Part shown: piece by piece, positions 27,401 through 38,744 of the stretch
Layout: every line of letters begins with the position of its first letter
Position numbering within the stretch: position 1 is the stretch's first letter
NCBI RefSeq assembly: GCF_002865645.1
Contig: NW_020194620.1
Span: forward strand, 2,115,353 to 2,179,352
Source: Hyaloscypha bicolor E
Lineage: Eukaryota; Ascomycota; Leotiomycetes; Helotiales; Hyaloscyphaceae
Length of the DNA stretch: 64,000 nt
Direction: 5' to 3'
Notes under the pieces: model-generated
What the model saw: only the letters and a program-made list of their open reading frames with translations
What the model was told of the DNA's origin: nothing
The model's database searches: none
Made by a program: the position numbers and the translations under genes

Positions 27401-28224
27401 GCAAGATTCGGCGCTCTCCCATGAGAGGCGTATGCCGAAGCGTCAATTAGAGCCTAAGCCTGCAGTAAGTGAACGCTGTACCGTAAAGAAACTCTCTGCA
27501 CTTTGGTGGCGTGCCATACACACCTGCTTTATCACAAGTCCACCAAGAGAGTGGCCAACGAAGACAATCGCTCGCGACTATCCATTGATTAGATAACCAC
27601 ATCATCAACTTTCTGTGACATATTTACCTTATCCTGTCTCAGAAAACTCAGATCGGTGAGCAGAGACTTTGCATGCCCAACAATCGTATCGTAATTACCG
27701 AATTAGTATGGACGTTTCCTGATTATTGAGAGGCAGCTCAAGAGCTAGGGAGCCGAGCTCCAAGGACAAATGCAAGCTCCCGCGAAGCTCCCAGGCTCTG
27801 AGCTCTCAAACAAGAGACAGGAATTTGCTATTGGCATAAGCTTACCTGGCTAGCCAACTTCGTGGCGTTCACGAAACTGGAGTCGTAGCCCCACGCGACT
27901 ATCCTGGCATTTTCGATATGCTGGCCGAGGAAGTCTCGAGGCCAGCAAACAGCGCCGATTGACCATGTCTTGATCGGATGTCCCCGAAGACCATGGATAA
28001 ATACTATGCTAGGTTGAATTAATTATGTGAACCTCGCTCTAAGATGGTGGGAAGAGGTGTTTAGTAAGGCTGCACACTAACTCGATAATTGGATCTTTCC
28101 CTTCGGACAAGATATGAGGACCTTCGACATCTGCATCGTTGCCGGAGTCTTTAGATGAATACAGTAATTCCCGTTCTGCCGTCGACTGGTCGGTGGCTTT
28201 CGCCATTTTCCGTAGGCTTTCCAT
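24421..28224 (-). CDS. NLR-like STAND protein: esterase (SesB-type) plus NACHT, with a poly-T frameshift
   Basis: Model on minus: exons 28224-28082, 28008-27846, 27666-27628 (acceptor unsure), 27577-27524, 27453-27151, 27089-26897, 26844-24421; about 1,100 aa if the frameshift is ignored. The N-terminal alpha/beta-hydrolase has VFIHGLRGHPIKTW, the nucleophile elbow VFVGHSLGGLVIKQ and VLFLGTPHQGSD. A linker with SLKYPMIDDRE follows. The NACHT has P-loop LSGKAASGKST, FFFFERGD, Walker B ICLFVDGLDEY and the VASREL sensor. A winged-helix/DUF7791-like region follows (VFLWVRLVVEELRKG, then YMHATAKEFI). No ankyrin, WD40 or TPR array is visible at the C-terminus. Fungal proteins of this build act in non-self recognition and regulated cell death. 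In the NACHT the coding strand has T9 (26507-26515), where eight T would keep frame (AAFFF...FERGD). This is either a real lesion or an assembly error. Confidence 0.8.
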
Positions 28225-28728
28225 CTCGAATACGTAGCACTGTGCAAGGCTAGTTCAGCCTTGCGTGTTGGTTATGGGAAAACGCTCGATTGATATTGCT
28301 ATGCCAAAATCGCAGGCCTACCAGCGTAGAAACAAAGGATATATGGAATTGTGAATCTGGGCGAGGCTGTTAAGGTTGACGAAAAGCTCGTGGGAAAAGG
28401 ATTCGAAAGTGTTGTCAAGGTCAAAAGCGCTAGGCCCCACGCTAATCCTGTTTCGTGTATTGATCACGTGCAACCTTAACCGCCATTCTCACTGCGTTGG
28501 AAAGGCCCCAAAAAGGCACTTGCCTAAACTCTTCACAAGATTGAGTATATGGAATGATGCAGGATAATGGGTTTGCAAGATATGCATTCATCTAACCGTG
28601 AATAGCAACACCGTCCTGGCTCTTGGATGGTCCGGAAGGTTACAAGTCATCTGTCAGGCATGACTGTATTGTTCAGATATGTGATCTAGAAGCGGGATTA
28701 GTCACGAATCCTATCAAGATAATTTATT
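28225..28728. other. Intergenic stretch upstream of the NLR gene
   Basis: Contains the NLR promoter region and the 3' flank of the DUF2461 gene. A CACGTG lies near 28465. No gene seen. Confidence 0.5.
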
Positions 28729-29980
28729 TCAACAGTAAGAAGTCCTTACAAATGGCTCAATAGCTTCCACAATATCTCCCACGATGTTGAGTCCGTTCTC
28801 AGACGTGATCTCTTCGTCCGAGATATTCCTCCGCAGTACGAAGTTTCGAAGCTTCAACAAGGCAATATCTTTATGATCGGCACCATAGCCCTGCGTCTAT
28901 CAGTAAGCGCATCGCAGGACAGGACAATTCAAGACTCACTTTCGGCTTCGTCTTCAACGCATTGTCCGCGCTCATCTTGCAAAAGGCTGCGACGACCTTT
29001 TTCTCGTCTTTCTTGATGCCAGGAAAGAAGGTCGTGCGAAGGTGTTCTTCCGTCAAGATCGATTTGAATTGATAAGGCTGCGTATCTATGTCCTCTCTCA
29101 GGCAGGCTAACGTCTCGTTGTCACATGCATAATATCCACCACCTAACAACCCGTCAGTATCATCTCATCAACGCTCACTTTGCGTGAGATGAGCTGTCTG
29201 TCTCACCAAAGAAGCTCCCACCATCAGGCTGGATATGTAGATAGTAATGGGCGTAAGGACCCTTCCTCCCAGTTCTGGACCACGTCACGGAGAAGTACGG
29301 CTTGTACGGCGTTGGGTCGGAAGAAAAGCGCATGTCGCGGTAAATCCGATAGATAATGTCCTTGATCGGCAGTTCGGGGATCGTAGAATCCTTGTCGCAC
29401 ACAATCTCTGACAGTTTGCTGACAAAAGTCTGGAAGTCCTTCTCCGCTTGCCTAAAATGAAATTTCAGCACAAAGTGTTCTTCAACAGAAGGCATCGACA
29501 CGAAAGATCAATGGGCTCGCAACCAAAATTACATGATATGAGAAGGACCGACCGATAAGGCGCATCATGAAACTTCAACCACTCCCTCCGATTATTCTTC
29601 TTCAAATCCCTCAAAAAGTCCAGCGTATTCGGATGGATCTTCTCATCCTCATACGGTGTGTCCCCAGGATCCTTGATTCCAGGAAGCTCAATCACCATCT
29701 CCACTCTCCCTTCTTTTCCCTTCTTTTTGATCCAGCCCTTCTTCTTCAATACCTCTTCGTCCGAGCCATACTCGTCACCTGACTCACTTGCTTCAGCATC
29801 ATCTGGCTCTTCGGCTGCATCGGACTCGTTTGCATCTGCTTTGAACTCTTCGTCGCTTCCGGCTTCTTCAACATCGGATTCCTGGTAGTTCAGTGCTGCT
29901 TTCATGACGCGTCCAGACTGCCGGCGAGTGGCGGGGCTGTTAGGGGCGGTGACGGAGGCTTTGCGCTTCCTGCCTGCCAT
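28729..29980 (-). CDS. DUF2461 / TIGR02453-family protein
   Basis: Exons 29980-29553, 29451-29207, 29142-28940, 28890-28729; 345 aa, all phases agree. The first donor is the weak GTCGGT; the others are GTGAGA and GTGAGT. The first about 100 residues are disordered: basic MAGRKRKAS start, then long Asp/Glu runs and KKKGWIKKKGK, suggesting a nuclear protein. The conserved domain begins at HPNTLDFLRDLKKNNRREWL and carries DIIYRIYRDMRFSSDPTPYK, then YYLHIQPDGGSFFGGG, YQFKSIL and KGYGADH. These match the DUF2461 family, whose biochemical role is unknown. The last codons after PFV (RTSYC) may instead be an unspliced intron start, because GTAAGG lies there. Confidence 0.85.
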
Positions 29981-30635
29981 TTTCGAGATTTAAATATGTC
30001 TAGCAAGAAGAGGGAAGTATGCGAGAGATGCAGAGGCTCTATTTGACGAGTTTGTGAGGTTTGAGGGATGAATGAAGTTAAGGTTAAGTTGGATTAGTGA
30101 GAGTGCGACGCGGACTACGTTTTTCGGCAACGACCACTTCCGAAGATTTTGTGGAGAGGGGTCGCGGGAACACGTGACCATTATAGTCTTCCAAAAATGC
30201 GTTTTCGGTCCCAATCTCCGGCTATGATTGCCTCGATATCTCACTTCTTCAAACTCGGAAATTCTTTACAATTGCTTGGATTTTGTCATATTATATCGTG
30301 TTTTCAAAAATCTGGGGCTGAAAAGAGGGTTTGAAGTCAGCCTATGGGAACACCCCTGCAAAGCCTGGAGCTTCAGGGGGAGAGCCTCTAATGTGTTTCC
30401 TTTGCCGATAGTTCCCTTCCTTCTTCAAGTCTCTGCACTCCTGATCTTGTCGTATTTCCTAGCAAGCTGCATTTTCTTCTCCCTCAAATCAAAGTCTGCT
30501 GTACAGTGCCTAAGGGTACCAGATTATCATCACCGTCTATGTCCTGGCGTCACAGTCGCCGGCTTGCATTATCTGATCGGTGGTGGATCATTCGGAATGC
30601 TAGATGGGCCATATCTATATCGTATCGTGTAAACT
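29981..30635. other. Intergenic stretch
   Basis: Promoter side of the DUF2461 gene. A CACGTGAC lies near 30171. A 134-residue open frame on plus (30228-30632) has no recognisable features and shares no frame logic with the relic that follows, so it is not called. Confidence 0.45.
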
Positions 30636-32193
30636 ATGCCCTAAATCTGCCTAACATACTTCGGGAACTCAGACGCCTACGGATTAGGAATCCGACTCAG
30701 CATCTACCTGCAATGGCAACCTCAAGTCATCAACAAGTGGGTGTTCACAGACCATGATCGCTTGCGCGACGAACTGAACGAGAAGGTCATCTTCCTAATC
30801 TCGATATTCGTTGCAGCGATCGTGCTTCCTACGGCTGGAGACCCCAAGCACCCCGCCGTCGATATCATCATCCTGGAACAAATTTTCTTCGGTTCAACCT
30901 ACACGGTCTTCGTCGATAGTCACATCATCGACAACTTGGAGAGGACCTATAGTTTCTGGGGCACCTTATTCAAATCGGCAATTCCGGCTGGAATGATAGC
31001 ACTTTCGATGTGGTTCTGAATCCACGGCTTGGATGAGCTTGAACCGACGTGTGGCGGCACCATAGGATTTCTGTTTGCGCCTGTTGATGTGATGGGCGGA
31101 GCCAGAGTGGCTTTCACTATATGTTCTCTGTCAAACTTTCTAAACTGGTTGGCCGCTCTCGGTAATGTAATCTATGGTCGGATCCTTCATTTCGGGAGGG
31201 TTTTCGATGTCCTCGTCGGAAAACAAAGAGCTCACATCAACGACGTTCCTGAACAAGCAGGGGCACTAACTCGTATATGGGAGGAAGTTTGTATGCCAAT
31301 CAAAGAATTCACTACTGGAGAGTCTGGACTCAGTGAGTTCCACGATATGATACGGCGATTTTTACATTTGAAATAGCGCACTAGGTGTGCAAAAAGCTAC
31401 GACTTCGCGGCTGTAGATGCGTGGATCCTCCACTTCGCCACTACTACCGTCCAGAGTTGGCAAAAGCATCTAGAACCCTGCGGTCCGTCTGGAAGTCGAT
31501 CTCGCTCCACTTACATCGATATTATTGATAATTTAACAGAGTTGATATTCGAGGACGTCTAATTAGGCGTACCAGAAAGCAGACTTAGACCTCCCATAAC
31601 CTTTGTTGGAGCATCAGGAGAAGGATCCAATCCCAGATTGAACAAGCTAAAGAAGCAGCTGAAACTAGTCAATGCATCAGATGACTTCCTTACTTTAGTT
31701 TTATCAGCTTTGAATCCCAGTTCGAGAACTTCACACCTGTCAGTGTCCCCAGAGGCTCAAGGACGCTTATGTCAAGACTTACACTGAACTTCAACTGAGT
31801 TCCTAGAATCCTAATTTAGTAAATACGCGTCAAAATTTGAAGTTATTTATCCTTGGGTACTCCATTTTAGCTATCCAATTACTCATTCGTTTCAACTCTC
31901 CCAAGGGCGTTTTCGAGGTATGCACTACAGGCCAAATAATTGAGTTTGCCATCGCACTCGCGGCGCTTTGGAAAACTCTGGTTGTCATATTTGCCAAGTT
32001 CATCCTGCCGCATAAAGATGAGGCGACAAACGACTCAGCTCAAATCCAGAACCCGTTGTTACAGTTACGGAAGACCGTGGAAACCATGAGATGCAATACC
32101 TGGAGACGAACGAAGTGGACCGCGAAGAGACGACTGACATCGAACCAGAAAGAGATCTGGAGACCGGTATTCCCTGAACTATATCTGGCTTGA
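30636..32193 (+). pseudogene. Decayed multi-pass membrane protein gene (family not recognised)
   Basis: The frame from ATG 30636 meets a TAA at codon 3, then reads YFGNSDAYGLGIRLSIYLQW. A series of hydrophobic segments follows (VIFLISIFVAAIVLP, IPAGMIALSMWF) up to a TGA at 31017-31019. The same frame then continues with IHGLDELEPTCGGTIGFLFA to a TAG at 31374 and a TAA at about 31560. A last hydrophobic piece (FILGYSILAIQLLIRF ... GQIIEFAIALAALWKTL, 31837-32193) is in another frame, so at least one indel is also present. The layout resembles fungal integral membrane proteins that start with DxYGxGxRxGxYLQW. I do not know their function. At least four nonsense changes plus a frameshift make it dead. 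Confidence 0.7.
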
Positions 32194-32858
32194 CCCAGTA
32201 GTAAATGTGAGGATCAGAGAAAAGCCTCCGTCACCGAATGATCATACTGAATTTAAAGAAGGATAGGAGTACCCTGTGTCAGAATCAGTGATTGAGCTAT
32301 GCGTCCCTATTTTTTAGTATGAATTGAAATTATACTATAAAAAATATGTGGTGTATTGAGGAGGTTTCCACGGAGCAGGCATTTGGCTGCTCACTCTTCT
32401 CCAGTCTCAAATCAAGATTGAGCCCTGGAAGTGAAGGATTACTTAGCTCAGCATACAATTTTACGAAGCGGAACTTTCGTTTGGCTCGCTTGTGTCCATG
32501 CTTGACATGCCCTGGATCGCAGACCCAGCATCGCCAATCAAGCTCATTCATGCACATCCATCGCCCCTGCCCGTTGCCCAATTACCTCGTTAAAATCGAG
32601 CCCGGGATCCCAAGCGCTGAAACTCATCCCTGCCGTTCCAGCCCCCAATTCAACAGTTCCTTAACGTTCGGCCTTCTATTAATAATAAAGCAGGTAATCC
32701 TACAGGCGCGCCCTTCTTGATCCTTCTGCCTGGAACAAGCGGTAAGCGCCTGGAAGAGCAGGCCATTTAACCTTAATAAGTCGAGTGCCCGTCAGCTTGC
32801 TTTGTGGTCCAAGTATCGCGCGAGGCGACACCACTCCGCCTCAATCCTGCCCTTGACC
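32194..32858. other. Intergenic stretch
   Basis: Holds the promoter of the membrane-protein gene at 32859. Short open frames on both strands show no family resemblance. Confidence 0.5.
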
Positions 32859-35073
32859 ATGGCAGATAGGATATACAGCAAGCTTCCATCAGAAAATGTA
32901 GAATTGTCGGCTTTACAAGGCCAAGGCTCGAGACGGAATACCTTCAGGGGGCCAGAATCTGAGAGCCTGGTAGGGCTACAAGAACAACCATGCACAACTT
33001 CGACGTGGGGTGTGGGTTGGCGAACACCATTTTTGATGGCGCTCTTCTATCTCATTGGTACGATTCATTTTCTTCTGCAAATATTACCTTTCACTAATAC
33101 TAATCTACTACAGCTCTACTACTTGCTTTTCTCCATCTCGGATTATTCCTCTTTTTGAACCACAAGCCAGCTGTTGGAAAGGATCGAGCGGCACCACAAT
33201 CCTACGTCTCTACAGCTTCAAATATACTTTCCAATACCTTCGGATTAAGTCTCAAAACCTCACTCGCGATTGCATCTACTCAACTTCTCTGGTATACACT
33301 TCGCAGATCGCCCTTACCAGTTTCGACTATTGAGTCTCTGTTCCAACTCCGTTTCAACCCATTCCTGATCTTCGATCGTCTCGTCATTACACGTGGCCCC
33401 ATTCTCGTTATGATAGCAATCACGATATGGTCTATTCAAATTGCTGCAAGTTTCCCACCAGGGGCCTTAACAATTGCCACAGCGAACAAAACATCAACTA
33501 ACGCCCTGAGTATCCCCACGTTTAATGCTTCATTTGTACAGCTAAGTTCTCTTATTGACATGGAAATTTTCTGACCAAAATCCAGTTTGGAAATGGGTCG
33601 GGCTATGATGCTCAGAAGTATTCCTTTAACGGCTTTACAGGCAGCTTGTACACCGACACTGCCAACACAACAATTTATCCCTCGTGAGACGAGCCATTGC
33701 CTCCATTTTCCCTCTCCTTTTTGCCTGAAGCTGACAATCAGATTTGCAGCACAGATGAATCTGGGAGGTTATCCACACCTTATGTGCAAAATTTGGCCAT
33801 ACACACAATGGTTAATGGTGCTCCGAGCCTTCTCTCTTCCCCATGTGGAGCGAACTGTTCTTTCACCCTGGCCCTCGATATCCCATACCTGGAATGCCAC
33901 AGTACCATCTCCAATGTCTCTTTCGAAGGTAAGGGCTTGGTATTTGACTTCCCTGTTTTCAACGCAACTTGGTCAGGATATGTTTTCAACGTAACCACAT
34001 ATTATACATTTTCCGCAAAAACCCTCGACAACAGTACATGGTCCGCTCTTACACAAGCAAACAATACAGTCTGCACACCATCCCGAGCAAACTATACACT
34101 TGATATTATGTACGAAAACAGTGTCCAAAATGCGAGCATCTCGAGGGGCCTGGTCACACCATTGAACCTGTCATCGCCGGCTCCGGCTCCACCAACAAGC
34201 TCAGAAGCACCACCAACCGTCGCGGCTGGTCTAGCTGTCGTGTTTCCGGGATTCATGGGAGATGTACCTGTACCAAGCGGATATCCCCTTTCTTGGTATG
34301 GAACAGAAGCCCTTAGGTGGACACCACCATTTGTTTCCTGGTACCGCGACCTGCAACTCATGGCTCTGATCACCGGGATGGCAGACTCTCTCGCCGGAAA
34401 TGTCATATACACACAGCCTGGAATAGGTATACAAATTGCATATTCTCTTGATCTACTGAAGGCTGAAATCAAACTGCCAGGCAATCTTGGGACCGTAGCA
34501 CCAAACACGCGCATCAACACCGGCAACGGAATATACGTTCAAAACGTACCCGCATCGCTCACCAGCTTGGACATTCCAAGAGCCGTAAGAACGTACCACT
34601 ACGTTGTAACACCAGACCTGCTCAACGACTTCCTGCTAAACATTACTCTATCCGCTATAACCGATTTTGGATGGTGGGCCGCGAACGACACCTTGACCAC
34701 ACAATGGGAGACCATAAATGTCTACAGCTTCTCGAAACCTTTCAACCTGATCATCCCGTACTTCTTTTCCCTATTCCTAACTATCCCTATTTTGGCCATT
34801 GGCAGCTTTGCATTAAAACGAAATGGCGTGGCGGCCATTGATGGCGGCTTCACACAGCTTGTTACAACGACGACTGGAAGCGCGACACTGGAAAGGGCTG
34901 CAGCGGGAGGATGTTTGGGGGGCGATGAAAGTGTTCCTGTGAGTCTGAAGGAACTGAGGGTGAGGTTTGGGGAGTTGGTGAGTGAGGAGAAGGAGGGCTT
35001 GGTTAGACGGGCTGGGTTTGGGACGGCGGAGGAGACGATACCTTTAGCCAAAGGAGAGCTCTACGGTATATAA
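32859..35073 (+). CDS. Fungal multi-span membrane protein with large glycosylated ectodomain
   Basis: Exons 32859-33057, 33114-33535, 33586-33683, 33750-35073; 680 aa, phases consistent; start ACCATGG. Three hydrophobic segments lie in the N-terminal 185 residues (around FLMALFYLIALLLAFLH, TSLAIASTQLLWYTL and ILVMIAITIWSIQIAASFP). A long ectodomain follows with a dozen or more N-x-S/T sites and paired cysteines (CGANCSF). One last span lies near the C-terminus (LIIPYFFSLFLTIPILAIGSFAL), followed by a cytoplasmic tail with a Lys/Glu segment. This is the build of a large fungal family of unknown function, often mislabelled formylmethionine deformylase-like. The SIESLF.LR..P and PPGAL motifs are typical. 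I assign no activity. Confidence 0.8.
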
Positions 35074-35254
35074 ATAGATATTGGCCATATCTGCAACTTG
35101 GTATTTTACATTTCCAACTAATACGGTGCACCATTTCAATCTCCCCTCATTCATTACCCTATTGGATCATACAATGGTTTCCTCGCCTTTAGTAGGATGA
35201 AACAGCAGATAATTTGAGACGAATGCAATTATACACTTACATTCGACAAAGCTA

Positions 35255-36559
35255 GCAGTTAGGAGGTTGCAGACATCATGAGCATACTCAATAACCGCAA
35301 TCTACATATCGAGACACCCTCCAAGTAACCTCGTTCTCCTTCGCCCACCTCGTCGCAGTAATCATGCCCTGCGTCCCTGTTGCCGAAACCAGCAGGGATC
35401 ACGACACCATCTGCATTACAGTCCATTTTCCAAGCTCGCTGGTATACGTGTGGTTGGGGATCATTGCTCCATTGCAAAGCTGAGGACTTGACCAAGTGGG
35501 GTTTGAGTTTACGCCAGTAGGCCTTGGCAGTATGCTCCAGGGACTTGATCACAGATATGTACGAGTCGGCGAAGCTGGTGTACTTGCCCACGAGGACGAT
35601 AATGGCACTCTCATCTAGATCTTCTTGAGATGTGCCGACTTTCCACACTTCTCACGAGTTGGCACCTCTCAGGACCAGCTCGGAAAATATCTTGAGGAGC
35701 TCGAGATATGGATATTAGCGAAAGAGTTGAGCAAGCCCTGTTGTCTCAGGACATTCGGGACATAATATGTGGATGCGACATGTGAACTGCAAGTACTTGA
35801 TCTGGCTCAACCTGACAGAACATTGCTACTTTCTGGATTTTTCGGGCTCTGAAGAACTCCCTATAGCGACATGCAATCGTCCACAGTCAACGATGAACGA
35901 GGTTTCGAGGTGGGTTTTTGCATACTAAATCTGGCTGGAGTCCCATGCTTCTGACTTCCTTGATCATCTACTGAGTTGGCTTCGTCTTCTGTTCGTCGTT
36001 GACTACGGGGATCATAGAGACGGATATGTACAGATAATTGCCTGTTCCAACTCGCGTCCGGAGTTGGCGTAGGGACTCCGCGAAAGGCACGTCTTCGATA
36101 TCGATCAGAGTACCTCCAAGCTCGATCACACAGACATCAGGTTCTTCCTTAGTCTTATCAACAGGGACCCTCACAGCCTTCTCAATCAATTCTTGCAATG
36201 CATCCGTGAGATGCGGGACAAACCGGACCGTCTTGCCCAAATACTCGCCCCTCAATTCTCTTTCAATAACATAATGATATATCTTCCCCGTTGTAATATT
36301 GTTATCCCTGGTGGAGGGTAACATTTAAATATCGTCAGTAATTTCGAAGGTCAAGATCCGTCTCCTCGCAATCGTCGAGTACGAAGACCTCTCCATGCTT
36401 AGTGGGAGACACGGTACCGGCATCAATATTCATGTATGGGTGGATCTTGATCATTGTGGCCTTCAAGCCCATTGTCTTTGGTAGCAGACTGGTACTTGAA
36501 GCAATGGTCCCTTTCCCGACACCGCCGATGACATCTCCGAAGACTAGAACTTACTTCAT
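35255..36559 (-). pseudogene. Decayed and truncated CTP synthase copy (URA7-like)
   Basis: The minus strand encodes clear CTP synthase blocks in several frames. The start is MK then a stop, [19 protein letters not shown] (P-loop region), followed by [29 protein letters not shown] and a stop in NYERYLN. One extra C then shifts frame, giving TRDNNITTGKIYHYVIERE, LGKTVRFVPHLTD, EEPDVCVIELGGTL and PVVNDEQKTKPTQ. After heavy decay the glutaminase part follows: IIVLVGKYTSFADSYISVIK, CNADGVVIPAGFGNRD, and a remnant of the nucleophile block (GGCLDM, stop, IAVIEYAHDV). Homology stops at about 35255, so roughly the last third, including the catalytic His/Glu of the glutaminase, is absent. CTP synthase makes CTP from UTP and glutamine and is essential, so an intact copy must lie elsewhere. 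This one cannot be functional. Confidence 0.9.
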
Positions 36560-36927
36560 GTTGCTGACTGGCAAAAAGAAAATATACACCTGATTTTTCT
36601 AGCTCGCGAGAAAGGGCAAGCGGTTGTTTCAGGGTCATTTTACAGCGGGGTTAAGCTGAAGGTCAGTTGGGTTTGTGCAGGGGTTCAGCGGATGTATAGG
36701 TAGCTCCTCAATTACACAGTCCACTTTGAAATTTTAGGGGATCTCCCCAGTTCTACGCGTGGTGTGCAAAACCATATCTGAAAGCGGACCGCAGTTGGTG
36801 GTGCCACCAGAGCAAATGTTTGGTGCCCAACCCCGGGAGACCTAGCTGGGTCCCAGAACTGGCCATTCTTGTACTCTGCGCGGCGGCTAGCCTCAGTTGA
36901 CCTCTCGATCAAAGGTTTTCACAGTGT
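36560..36927. other. Intergenic stretch
   Basis: About 370 bases between the CTP synthase relic and the amidase stop codon. No feature seen. Confidence 0.5.
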
Positions 36928-38744
36928 TCATTTGTGATTCGAGAGAATATATCCCAGAATTGCGAGAACTTTCTCGTCTTCGAATCTCCTTCCAACGAGC
37001 TGGAGCGAGATCGGCAATCCGTGGAACTCATCCACATCATCTACACCTGTAAGCAAAGACAACTCAATTTGACAAAATGACTTACATAATGCCCAATTCT
37101 CTTCATCTTTCCCACTCAACGGCTGCAATTGATTTGGCATGCCATCTCGATTCTTGTCGACGTATCCGACAGGAAACACGACAGCCGGATAATCCAACAT
37201 ATTCCACTGACTCGTATATCCCCAATACTTCGCCGTATCATGCTTTGGAGCAACTCCTGGACCCACCGGACACAAAATCGCATCAACCATTCCTTCCAGC
37301 CTGCCTTTCTCATCCTTGCCAGTCGCCGTCTCATTCCAAACTTTCGCGTACTCCTTCCGATACGCCTCTCTTTCTTCTTGCCAATAATACAACTTCTGCG
37401 GCGTCAATTTCTTGACGCCAGAATTCTCTTTGATCATCCATGTTGTGAGCGGTCGCCATGGTTCTCCGGATTCGGCGATCGTGGCTGCATCTTCGGCTCC
37501 GCCATCTGTGAAGTAGAGGCTTGAGATTATGGCCCAGGATTCGTCGTGGAGGTATGGCTTCCATTCTACGACCTCGATGTTTGAGATTGTTTTTAGACGA
37601 GCGACGGCTTCTTGGAGGGCTCGCGTGATGGGTGGATGAGGAGTAACGACTCCATCGTTCCACATGATTGCAATCTTAAGCGGCGTGTCAGCAGAAAGTT
37701 GGACATTCGAGTCCCAGGGGATCGGAACAAGCGCAGGTTCGGAAAGCCATGGTTTAGAATCGATGACTGTCTTCATAAAGAGTTTTATCCCTTCGAGGCT
37801 TGTACTCATGGGACCGATCACGCCAGGGATAGGATCTGCGCCTGCCATCGTAGAGCACCATCCATCGGTTGGGATTCGAAAGGCGGTGGGTTTAAAGCCA
37901 TAGATTCCACAATTTGCGGCAGGGTTTCTGATACTACCTGAGTGTTTTAAGCACAGTTGTCATGATGGTGGGCTCAGGGCTTACCTCCAATATCACTCCC
38001 AACCCCCAAACAACTACCCCACATCCCAATCAACGCGCCTTCACCACCACTACTTCCACCCGCCGACAGATTCCGATTATACGGATTAACGGTGACTCCA
38101 TACAGATTACTATCTGTCTCGAGATGCATCATACTTTGCGGTTGGGTCGTCCTGGCGTGGAACACGGCGCCTGCGTCCCAGAGAATCTGCAGAACGTGAG
38201 CATCCTCAGTGGCTACCTTGCCCCACCATGCTACGTATCCGGCATTTAGTCCCAGATCCTTCATTCCAATCATCTCTTTCACGCTAATAGGGAGGCCGTG
38301 AAGTGGTCCGATTGGTCTTCCATGTTGCTGGAAATAGGTATCGAGTTCTTTGGCTCGCGTTAAGGCACGATGGGGAAGGAGCTCTGTGATGCAGTTGGTC
38401 TGGGCAAAATCAGTATATAAATCTTCTTACGATTAGCTAAAAACTGAGGTGCTTACGAGTTTTTGAGCGAGGGTCGCTCGACGCAGAAATGCTGTCGTGA
38501 CCTCGGTCGCAGTCAGCTCTCTGTTTGCAAGCAGCTTGATCAGCTCTTCTGGTCGAAATACGGTGATAGTTAAATCTTCGACTTGCAGAAGTTCCATGGG
38601 GATGATTTTTGAGTTCTTGATAGTCTCAAGTGCTGCGGGGACATCGGTGGCGAAGGTGGCAAGAGACGCATCCCGATACTCTTGTGCTTCTCTGGCGATT
38701 TCCTGCCACGGCCTTTTCGGCTTCATTTTCCTCGATGGAGCCAT
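36928..38744 (-). CDS. Amidase-signature family amidase (acetamidase-like)
   Basis: Exons 38744-38457, 38399-37985, 37937-37086, 37046-36928; 557 aa, phases consistent. The last intron (37047-37085) is only 39 bases but has GTAAGT and TTACAG ends, and removing it joins NWALC to VDDVDEFHGLP. The amidase signature is complete: catalytic Lys in ISVKEMIG, the Gly/Ser-rich loop AGGSSGGEGALIG, and the Ser-cis-Ser region GSDIGGSIRNPAANCG. These enzymes hydrolyse small or aryl amides to acid and ammonia. The exact substrate is not evident, and acetamide is only a guess. No signal peptide, so cytosolic. Divergent from the threonine aldolase gene with about 700 bases shared upstream. Confidence 0.92.
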
